NCBI GenBank assembly: GCA_013054445.1
Contig: JAAMPI010001735.1
Location: 1 to 10,968, forward strand
Reading direction: 5' to 3'
DNA: 10,968 bases
From: Cudoniella acicularis
Taxonomy: Eukaryota; Ascomycota; Leotiomycetes; Helotiales; Helotiaceae
The translations under genes and the position numbers were made by a program. Of this stretch, positions 1 to 7,503 are shown one piece after another. The notes beneath the pieces are model-generated. The model was given only the letters and a program-made list of their open reading frames with translations, was not told where the DNA came from and made no database searches. Position 1 is the first letter of the stretch, and every line of letters starts with the position of its first letter.

Positions 1-270
1 CAGAAAGTAATTGATATCGTTGCCGCGAAGCGCGCGAATGGAGTGGTGTTTTTGGCATGGGGAAGTCCGGCGGGAAGGAGAGTGGGCAAGGTAGACAAGA
101 AGAAGCATTTGGTGTTGCAGAGTGTTCATCCTAGTCCTTTGAGTGCCAGTCGGGGTTGGTTTGATTGTGGACATTTTAAGAAGACGAATGAGTGGTTGGT
201 GGAGAAGTATGGAGAAGGTAGTGAGATTGATTGGAATTTGGATGCTAATCCTGCTGTTGCTGGTGTTTGA
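1..270 (+). CDS. ung1: Uracil-DNA glycosylase, C-terminal part (5' end outside window)
   Basis: Family-1 uracil-DNA glycosylase removes uracil from DNA and starts base-excision repair in nucleus and mitochondria. The window opens inside the gene: frame 1 is open from base 1 and gives 89 residues before the TGA at 268-270. Visible family marks are the strand VVFLAWGSPAG (usually xxFLLWGxxA), then a K-rich turn and HLVLQSVHPSPLSASRGWF. This contains the HPSPLS minor-groove/leucine loop with the catalytic His, followed by CGHFKKTNEWL and the closing acidic-Trp segment SEIDWNLD. These follow the canonical order of the UNG C-terminus, so the reading frame and end are secure. The short tail after IDW (NLDANPAVAGV) is slightly longer than in the human enzyme. 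The N-terminus, targeting peptide and water-activating Asp motif lie upstream and cannot be assessed. No intron is needed in the visible part. Confidence 0.96.
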   Translation, partial: QKVIDIVAAKRANGVVFLAWGSPAGRRVGKVDKKKHLVLQSVHPSPLSASRGWFDCGHFKKTNEWLVEKYGEGSEIDWNLDANPAVAGV

Positions 271-519
271 GTGATGCGGTAGGTTCAGGAGGCCGGTGTG
301 GAAGGGGTAGAAAATAATAGGTGGTTGGATCTATGGATGTCTTTCGGAGGAGGGAAGGTTGTTGGAGTATATTCCTGGCTGGAGTTTGATGGTACACTGG
401 ACTGGACAGACATGTATCTTGTGTGTACATTTCCTCATTTGGCTTTTCATAGTTCAGTATGGTGCCCCGGCGTTCTCACCACGGGGATTGAAGCGATGTT
501 GGACTAGCACACACTGCAC

Positions 520-525
520 AATAAA
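520..525 (+). promoter_or_regulatory. Candidate polyadenylation signal of the glycosylase gene
   Basis: A perfect AATAAA hexamer sits about 250 bases after the glycosylase stop codon, just before composition turns AT-rich. Fungal poly(A) signals are degenerate, so the match is suggestive only. The open frames in 298-559 have no recognisable protein and are read here as 3' UTR. Confidence 0.4.
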
Positions 526-559
526 GAGGCCTCTCACAGAGGACCGAAATGAAAATTAG

Positions 560-1490
560 ATATTAGCATCTGCTCTTCCAATCAGCGAGTGTATTAATTC
601 CCGCCTCTCTAGTCTTCAAGATCTATTAGCTGTGTATCTATCTCGAAATTAAGACATAAGATTAATATACTACCTGAATTATCTTTTTTTTCTATCAACC
701 TGTTTAAATTATATCCTTTTTAAGTTTTTAACTTCGTACTTGAATAGCAGTAATTTATACGTCCTTTATCCTCCCGGATAACGCCCCAAAGGTTATTTCA
801 ACTAAATTTAATACTTGAAGCACTACTTCTAGAAAAGTTGGACATTTTAAAAAAGTACCGAGGTGGTCTATAGTCTTTTCTAGACTTGAATTACCCATAA
901 CGACTGAGATATTGTGTTTCAAGAATACTTATTTAGGGTTTTAATTTGAGAGAGCCCTCTTATCCAAGTATGTTTTTCATTCTTTTAACACCTATAAAAC
1001 CAATAAATTATTTACGGTGGCATGAAAGGTATCTCGGGAATTGATATTATTTCAGGTGGCATTTAAAGTATTCACCGCTCTAAATCTCATAATTTATAAA
1101 CATAAATTGTATACCCTTCCCCCCGCCTCTGGATTCTAAACCCCTAAATATCAAACACACAAATACACTACTGTGCAAATTCCAATTCTCAGTAGTGTCA
1201 TGTCCCCAATTCTTCAAACTTCTATAACTCCTACTTTGTATTTTTCTTCGCACTCTCCTCTTGTACTAGATGTGGCTTACACTACGCTAGCAAAAGTTAA
1301 ATCATCGAAAACTCCGATCAGCGATCGGATATCGAACATACGTAATTCAACATAAAGAGAAATGCAATCTATATTCCCACTTGGGATGCTTGGAGATTAA
1401 ATATAAAATAAAGTGGGTCCCGTCTTAATTTGAACCCCTCGATTCAGAAGAGGCCACGATAATTTTTGATACGATCTACTTCAAGGTACT
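560..1490. other. AT-rich island without a gene
   Basis: Composition changes sharply here. As an example, 661-720 has only 12 G/C in 60 bases, whereas 2161-2220 has 35 in 60. The block is full of TA-rich words and has no open frame of note (the longest, 1173-1355, gives an unrecognisable 60-residue peptide). It could be an old mobile-element copy eroded by repeat-induced point mutation, or simply an AT-rich spacer. I see no terminal repeats, target-site duplication or transposase/reverse-transcriptase remnant. It holds a 10-bp inverted repeat at 828-884 and two loosely similar GGTGGCAT...AAGTAT-type words near 1016 and 1055. Confidence 0.6.
828..884. repeat. 10-bp inverted repeat inside the AT-rich island
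   Basis: Arms TCTAGAAAAG (828-837) and CTTTTCTAGA (875-884) are exact reverse complements separated by 37 bases. The arms do not extend outward or inward. In AT-rich DNA this length can arise by chance, and no function is implied. Confidence 0.45.
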
Positions 1491-2430
1491 ACCTCGATAG
1501 GCAACTGAGGCCTTTGCTCCCCGAAGCGGGCATCCCCGCTCTATTTTGAAGAAGCGTCACTGTTTGATGATCATACCCGCTGTCTCACAAATTCTTGACA
1601 ATTTTTAGCAACGATTGCCCTGGCAGAAAATAATTCGCCTTTGCGATGCTTACCGTTCTGAATGTGTCTGATAGTCCGATGCGGGGTGCAACTTTAGCTT
1701 GATGATCAGAGAGTGCCACAACTGCATAGCACCAAGTAGCCTTGCAGCTCGGGACTGATTCGGGTTAATTACTGGAGGACTCAGCAGTACAGCCGCCGTC
1801 TGTTTCATGTACCTCTAGTCACAGAATATTTTGAGTTGGCCACTCGGAAAATTAAATAGCAGACATTGACAGCTCAGAGAAGAGGCTGGGCTTCAGCGTG
1901 AACCAGCAAGATACGAGGCTTTCCGTTGCATGAATGAGGTTAGGCCAATAGCCGTAAAGGCTCAAGCCATGAACAATTCTGCAACAGCAGTCCCAAAAGG
2001 CTTGAGCGCATGGAGAACTCAAGACCTTTGTGTGCTTTTTTTTTCTCTTGGGGATCTGAATTGGCGATACAGGTGTGCAGGTGTGATGATGTGATTGCTG
2101 TACCTGTGGAGGGGGTTCACATCCAGGCGAAGATCCTCGACTGGCTGCACAGCAATTGCGGGATGTTGGATATCGGATGGGGTTTGCCACGAGGAGATCA
2201 GCCAGGCGGTGCTAGATGCGTTGGCAAGACGCTGCGCGGGAGTTGGGTTGTGCTGGATTTTGTGCTGGTGGACACACTACCTAGGCACAGACAGACTGGG
2301 GGGTTGTTGGCTGCGTTGGCCCTGACAGGGGGCGGCCTTCGCGTAGATTTCGTGTGGCCCTTGAATGTTAATGTCGCGCCCAATTGAGGCAGCCTTTTTC
2401 TTTTTCCTGGGCTCCATGAGACGGCCATGT
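1491..2430. other. Normal-composition intergenic block, no recognisable gene
   Basis: G+C rises again after about 1490. Two overlapping open frames occur on opposite strands: 1852-2190 (-), 112 codons, and 2010-2387 (+), 125 codons. Neither translation shows a domain, signal peptide, membrane segment or intron-supported extension that I recognise, and they lie over each other, so I do not call either a gene. The block holds a 6-4-6 palindrome at 1525-1540. It may be distal promoter of the gene starting at 3038 or carry a noncoding RNA; the sequence does not decide. Confidence 0.45.
1525..1540. repeat. Perfect GC-rich palindrome AGCGGG-CATC-CCCGCT
   Basis: Six-base arms AGCGGG (1525-1530) and CCCGCT (1535-1540) flank a four-base CATC spacer. 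The arms contain CGG/CCG triplets of the type bound by Zn2Cys6 dimers and a CCCGC-like word, so a protein-binding site is possible. It could equally form a small hairpin. It lies about 1.5 kb upstream of the nearest downstream start, near the edge of the AT-rich island. Confidence 0.35.
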
Positions 2431-3037
2431 TCCTTGTCGCGCCGTCTATATTGGAATGGCATCCTTTAATTCGGGACTGGCACTGGCAGACAGCAGACGG
2501 TTTTCAGCTTACTCACCCGTCTCATGATCCTCGACGACGCTTGAGACTTTCTCCATGCTCCGTCTTTCGTACATCTCTCAGTCACCATCAGTCACCATCA
2601 GAAACATCGTTCGCAGCGCACTGCAGCTCCAAGAAGCAAATTGCAGACCGCATACCGCTCATCTACCGTTGCCACCAAGAACTCTTCCCTCACCGCCTTT
2701 ACAAACCCGGGAATCACTGCCAGACCTGTCGCGGGCCAATATTCGTTCAGTCCAACCGTGCGGGCGCTATTCCAAGCAATCTCCAGCCGACCCCTGAGTT
2801 GACCGATAAACTTTCCTATCCGTTTTTGGTCGCGACCCAGACAACATCCCCTTTACTTCAACACGACCTCGAGTCCAGGAACATCAAGAGTTCCGTGCCT
2901 CTGCATGAAGAGTCAATTTCCTCGAGCGTAATACCGATAATCTCCTGCACGACACTGCTAGTCTGCGGCACATTCACATACATCAACCCGCATCGTGAAA
3001 GGATCCGCGCGCGTTGGCATCATCATAACTCCACATC
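2431..3037 (+). promoter_or_regulatory. Promoter and C/T-rich 5' leader of the Msb1-domain gene
   Basis: The 600 bases before the start are pyrimidine-rich on the sense strand, with runs such as CTTTTTC near 2395-2405 and many CATC/ACCTC words, typical of filamentous-fungal promoters and 5' UTRs. A 10-bp unit GTCACCATCA is repeated in tandem at 2581-2600. Several upstream ATGs are present. The frame from ATG 2427 runs 211 codons and overlaps the main ATG, ending at 3062; the frame from ATG 2555 runs 80 codons. Their products are unrecognisable. If transcribed from far upstream, they would act as inhibitory upstream frames. A leader intron cannot be excluded. The transcription start is not visible from sequence. 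Confidence 0.45.
2578..2601 (+). repeat. Short tandem repeat, 10-bp unit x 2.4
   Basis: The unit GTCACCATCA occurs twice exactly (2581-2590, 2591-2600), preceded by TCA and followed by G that continue the phase. It lies in the presumed promoter or leader of the Msb1-domain gene. It could be a duplicated binding site or simple slippage. Confidence 0.6.
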
Positions 3038-6000
3038 ATGCCGAGCTTTTTTTCGAGGTTGAAGGGGAAAGATGGCCCAACAAAGGCCTCCAAGAAGAAG
3101 GGCGCTCAGCAAACTGCCGTCGATAACACTCCACCAAAGCCACGATGGGAGGATGCTTGGACGCGCAAGACGGTCGATCCAGAGGAGGTTCAGGAGCTGT
3201 TGGCAGGTTGCACGGTCGAATTGAAGTCAAGAGGTATGTTCGAAGACAATTGGCGCCCTCTTGCTATCTATCGATTATGCAAGCATCCTTCGATCTTTAG
3301 TTACACAGGCTAATTGATTGCTCAAGGTTTGGACATGCCGTTCCTCCTTCTACCCTTCCGACCCACTTCAGATCCAAGCGCAGCTCGTACATTTATTCGA
3401 CATTTCTTTAGCGATGACCAGAGACTCTATGGAGAGATGTTGACACAAGAATTGCGGCTCACGGACCCAATGGTGAATTCAATGGCTCTTTTATTATAGC
3501 CAAGGCTAACTTGCAGTAGGTTCTGTGCAGCGTTATCAAATGGTGTTGGAGCAGACTGCCTGGCGGAGTTGTATCATGGGAGGCATACGAGTTGTTCAAA
3601 GTTGGCGAGTCCGGTATGTCAATTGTGGCTACATGAAAGTCGTGTACTGATTTGACGATGCAGATTCGAACATGGCTAGAGATTCTTTTGCGACTTTTAT
3701 ACCCCTGAGCGTAGACTCTGATGCACGTTCCAAAATTATTTTCGACTTTTTCGATCTTCTTGCAGCGATTGCAGCGCATTCCAAGACAAATGGACTCGGC
3801 GGACGTAAATTATCAAGATTAGCAGGATGGTGGGCATTTGAGCACGTTGACTCAGGTAATGGTTTCGAGGGTGGTTATAAAGGCTGGGCAGCGTATGGAA
3901 CTTCGACCCCCTTCGGGATCACAACTAACAGTGGAATAGTGCTGCGGATGCTGCGAGCCATCTATTTTTTGCATATCTTCGATCTCTCTCACCTATCCAT
4001 GGATTGGGTGGAATATCTAACCTCCCAATGTCTCTTCAAAAGCTGGTTCAGGAAACAGAGTATCCTCCCGAGAAGCCTTCTTTACTACAGTCTTCGACTA
4101 CCAAAGTTGTCATGATTGTGGATTCCGTTTCGCCGACACCATTTTCACTTCTGCGTCGGGCAAACCACTTCCAATACAGAGATGACGATAGGGCACTGCA
4201 AGAATTTGCTGACTTTGAAGACCCAGTTAAAGCTCTAACCGATGAGTGCCGCCGAGTTTTAAAGTCCATATCCTCAGCAAACCAGTCGCAAGTTTCGAGT
4301 TCAAAGGAATCAACTGGACTACGTGACGCTTCATGGTCAAGATTTGAGGATATTGGCTTTGGTGGGCTTGACGAGAACGAGGACGAAGACGATGAAAGCA
4401 GCTTTGCAAAACGCCGAACCCCCCAAGGACTGCGATCAACTCCTCACCCCCGGAACGTTGGATTAGGTCGACCTACGACTCCTTCTTGGGCAGATTTTCT
4501 TTCTTCTGGTTTTGTCGACGAGGCCAAGAATGGACCTGCCCCACTATTATTGCCTCCGGACAAGATATTACCTCCAATTGATACTCGTGGTCGTAGCTCC
4601 CAGTCACATCGACCGAGATTGGAATCTGATAGGAATCTTGAGCCTGGAGAGTTGGCAAGCATCAGCAGGTTCGATCTAGATGATACATTCTGGTGGGTTT
4701 GGATTGTCAGTTTAGCCGGCGAAGAAAGTCCCGAGAGGAAAGCAGCCTTTGGCCGATGCGCTCTTATTGAAACAGTCATTCGAGGTGGTCGATGGCTGGT
4801 GATGGAGGAAATGGTCAAGGGTGCAGCACCAGAGCCAGAAGAAGGTGCTTACATTGCAGAGAAGAAGAGCTTTTGGGGCCGAAGTAGGAGGTCCAAGGTT
4901 TCCCGGAGAAAGTCTACTGGCAAGCAATCTTTGGAGCAGAGCACGAACTTAAGACCTCCATACAAGATCAACCAAAGTGAGGGATTGAGCAAGACAAGCA
5001 TCGGTCCGGATCAACATGCTCGCATTCAGGCGGCTGCAATTCAGTTACAGCAAAGACAGAGGCAACTGGATGCGGAGCAACAGAAAGGTGGCCGTCGAGG
5101 ACGTTCTGATCTGGACGCCGTGTCACAGAAGACGAGCAGTGTTTTCACCCTACAACCTGTCATTATGTCCGAGGCGTCACCAGCGATGAAATGGGCCAAC
5201 AAATACGACAAGGATGCTATCAGGGAAGCTTACCTTGCCAATGCGAATCATGGACGGGGCCTTGGCGAAACTACTATGCAGACAAACGGCAATAGCACCA
5301 AAAGCCAGGAAACGCTTCGACCCCGGGAGAGAGATTTGCCAGCTGTCCCATCTGACGATGGGCCTGCGGTACCCTCCAAAACTCCATCGCCACCAAACGA
5401 TTCATTCTCACCTACCCCCCGTCGATATGACGAAGAAGAACATGTACAGCTTTCGGACAAGGCCGCCGAAGCATCTCTACCACAAGACCCTCATCCAGCG
5501 AATGCAGGCCCCTCATCTCCAATGCCCCAAGTCAATCAGCCGAGTATGGAAATTACCAGGCCCTCTGAGGAGCAGAGTAGTTCCAGTCCCGAGAGCAAGG
5601 CTAAGCATAACAAGTTGAAGAAGAAGGAAGCTGGAGGTGGTGGTACTTTTAGGAATTTGTTTGGACGAAAGAATCGCCAATCTACTGTTCTGGAGAATCT
5701 TGCGCCAAACACGAACGGTGCACAAAGCCTTCAGCCACCTCCCGGAGGTATTGGGAGGAGATTGTCGCATCTGCGCAAGAAGAACGTACCGAACTCTCCC
5801 CCTCAACCAAGCCCCGTCTCCAGAGTTGAATCAACCCCTGAGGGAGTTTCCGAAGATGACGTTACGCCTATCGCCTCACCACAACCTCAGGCCTTTGAGC
5901 GATCTTATGATCCTTCTTTGCAGGAAAGTTTGTCTCGTGTTAATACGAATGATGCACATGAAGCCAATCAAGCTTTCTCCAAATTCGACCAAGGACCACT

Positions 6001-6418
6001 TGAGGATATCCCAGCCTTTGTACCAGATTCCCCAGCACTTAGTGACGGTGGCGATGACGATGCGGCTCCTCCCCCAAATATCTCAAGGAATAGAGAAGAA
6101 GGGGCCCCGCTTCAAAAGGAGGTCTCCCCAATTCAGGATCGATGGGCTCAAATTCGAAAGAATGCAGCCGATCGTGCCGCTCAACGACAAAGCGAGGAGC
6201 AAAGCCATGGAGGTAATAGTCAAAAGACCGATGGTGATGATGGTGAGACGAGTGGAGAAGAAAGTATGTGTTTGAAATCTTCCTACAGGGACCTTATGCT
6301 AACGAACGTAGCTATTGAATCTCGAGTGGCGAGGATAAAAGCTCGCGTTGCCGAGTTGACTGGCAACATGGAAGGGAGCGGCAGCCCTACCCGAAGCCCT
6401 GTCAGCACCAGGCATTAG
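3038..6418 (+). CDS. msb1: Msb1/Mug8-domain (DUF1708) cell-polarity protein, six exons
   Basis: Exons: 3038-3233, 3327-3472, 3520-3613, 3664-3892, 3940-6263, 6312-6418; total 3096 nt, 1031 residues. Introns of 93, 47, 50, 47 and 48 nt have GT...AG ends, with CTAAT/CTAAC/CTGAT branch-like sites. The start MPSFFSRLKGKDGP sits in CACATCATGCC and matches the family N-terminus. The N-terminal half (about 30-515) is the Msb1/Mug8 domain, RhoGAP-like in fold: KPRWEDAWTRKTV, LDMPFLLLPFRPTSDPSAAR, NMARDSFATFIPLSVDSDAR, IIFDFFDLLAAIAAH, GLGGRKLSRLAGWWAFEH, VVMIVDSVSPTPFSLLRRA, DDTFWWVWIVSLAGEE. An acidic patch lies near 366-374. The rest is charged, Ser/Pro-rich and probably disordered: a Gln-rich helix near 581-604, AMKWANKYDKDAIREAYLAN near 635-655, a basic Gly-rich stretch GGGGTFRNLFGRKNR near 787-801 that may touch membrane, and a C-terminal helix RVARIKARVAEL. 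In yeast, Msb1 works with Cdc42, Boi1/2 and Rho1 at growth sites and so affects wall synthesis; a hyphal-tip role here is inferred. Confidence 0.93.
6264..6311 (+). other. Last intron of the Msb1-domain gene, 48 nt, in frame and stop-free
   Basis: Donor GTATGT at 6264, GCTAAC branch-like site at about 6298-6303, acceptor GTAG ending at 6311. Splicing joins GEE-T-IESRVARIKARV, which reads smoothly into the conserved-looking C-terminal helix. Because 48 is a multiple of three and the intron has no stop, retention would add 16 residues without shifting frame, so a plain ORF scan runs straight through it. An alternative acceptor CTACAG lies inside (ending 6288), but using it would shift the frame. 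Confidence 0.75.
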
Positions 6419-7100
6419 ATGAGCATTCTGCGTGCTGGTCTAAGTCGAACACTTTTACGAACTTATGCCGCAAAAGCGCTATACCTATACAAAAAGAACC
6501 TTCTCTTCTATCCACTCAAAAATCACCTTTCGACAAAGGGACCATCCTTGTAGTGTTTTTACAACTCCGATATGTCATGTTATTATTGCTCTTTCGATTG
6601 CCAGTTTCTTGCAGACTAAGATGTCATACTTTGGTCTTTCCTTCGCCTATAGCGCGAAGACAATAATTCACACAGCACAGTACATGCGCGCACGTTTCTT
6701 AAGATACCAATACCAGATTGCTAGCGATGTTCTTTCTTGGGCTGTTTTTTGAACTGCCATTACTGTGCTTACTTGTTGGGGAAAAGGATTCGTGATTGTT
6801 GGTGTATTTATCTCTGAAGAAAACCGTGGGTGGTTACCACGAAATTTTTCTGATTTTGAGACGGCTGAGGGGGAAGTGTACCAGCTGTGACTATTGCGAT
6901 TCTGAGGGAAAGGGGAGAAGGAGAAGTACTTACTTTATGCGGGAGCGCAGATACCATGTTAGAGTGTTAATAAACCTATGTTGATTGTAGCTCGTGCCTC
7001 TCTTACCTTCTAGCCATTACTACTGCTTTTTCCCAGCTACTGTTCTTATTAAGTATAAAATGTAAAGATTTACTAATTAAGCTACTGAATTGTTCAGATA
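6419..7100 (+). other. 3' flank of the Msb1-domain gene
   Basis: No protein is recognisable in the 95-codon frame at 6465-6752 or the 62-codon frame at 6796-6984. They start right after the Msb1 stop and have no coding signature that I can see. The stretch is most simply 3' UTR and spacer. An AATAAA lies at 6969-6974. Confidence 0.5.
6969..6974 (+). promoter_or_regulatory. Candidate AATAAA polyadenylation signal
   Basis: A perfect AATAAA hexamer lies 550 bases after the Msb1 stop and well before the next start at 7504. It is followed by T-rich sequence with TAGCTCGT. This would give a long 3' UTR; other, degenerate signals could be used instead. Confidence 0.3.
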
Positions 7101-7503
7101 CAGAGATATATGTTTTTATATCGCGAGACCCCGGACTGTTTGAACAAGCTCGCAGTTTATAAGTGGCTCTCCTAGTGTGCTACCCTTTTTTGCACCCGCG
7201 AGACTGTATAGTTTGCTATACGAATACTAAGAGAGAGAGCGCTTGGAGCCCGAGGCGCTTGAGAACTGGAACCCTCTGGGTACCCACACGACAAAATTCC
7301 ATTGGCTTGGCTGCTTAAATGGCACTAGCCACCAGGGGGTGGCGCAGCCGCTAGATGATCCCTCCCTCACTCTTTCTTTCACTTCGTTCTCATCAAACCT
7401 ACAATTGTGTATTGGCTCATAGCGATCTCACAGACTCCCACTGACATCGTGCTGCGTTGAGAACTTGTATTGCTCTCGAGTCCCAATCGATAGACCGCTT
7501 CCG
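7100..7503 (+). promoter_or_regulatory. Promoter and 5' leader of the Zn2Cys6 regulator
   Basis: Elements visible on the sense strand are a TATAA-like word (TTTATAAG, about 7157), a GA run (7230-7239), a near-direct repeat GCGCTTGGAG / GCGCTTGAGA (7239-7248, 7255-7264), an ATTGG box (about 7300-7304, inverted CCAAT), a perfect palindrome at 7328-7343, and a CT-rich tract (about 7361-7395) typical just upstream of fungal transcription starts. The ATG at 7504 follows in CTTCCGATGCCC. None of these sites has direct functional support. Confidence 0.45.
7328..7343. repeat. Perfect palindrome GCCACC-AGGG-GGTGGC in the regulator's promoter
   Basis: Six-base arms GCCACC (7328-7333) and GGTGGC (7338-7343) flank AGGG. 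A second, wider pair CTAGC (7325-7329) and GCTAG (7350-7354) surrounds it. The position, 160-180 bases before the ATG and just upstream of the CT tract, suits an operator or a leader hairpin. This is inference from position and symmetry only. Confidence 0.35.

Noticed and set aside
298..559. Open frames of 66-69 codons after the glycosylase stop
   Set aside because: They have no recognisable domain and lie between the stop and a poly(A)-like signal; best read as 3' UTR.
926..940. A TTAGGG word (TATTTAGGGTTTTA) suggesting telomeric repeat
   Set aside because: There is only one unit; no array and no subtelomeric genes.
1173..1355. 60-codon frame in the AT-rich island
   Set aside because: It is short, has no domain, and its composition is that of the surrounding AT-rich DNA.
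2198..2462. Minus-strand frames of 61-76 codons over the promoter region
   Set aside because: They overlap other frames, are low-complexity and basic, and have no family resemblance.
3459..3779. 106-codon minus-strand frame with CxxC-like Cys pairs
   Set aside because: It is antisense to clearly coding Msb1 exons 3 and 4 and their introns; a shadow.
4444..4818. 124-codon minus-strand frame inside Msb1 exon 5
   Set aside because: It is antisense to the conserved Msb1/Mug8 domain; a shadow of codon usage on the other strand.
5637..6275. 212-codon plus-strand frame inside Msb1 exon 5
   Set aside because: It is an alternate frame of the Ser/Pro-rich tail; the main frame carries the C-terminal helix and splices correctly.
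6465..6752. 95-codon frame right after the Msb1 stop
   Set aside because: No domain or splice-supported link to the Msb1 gene; likely 3' UTR.
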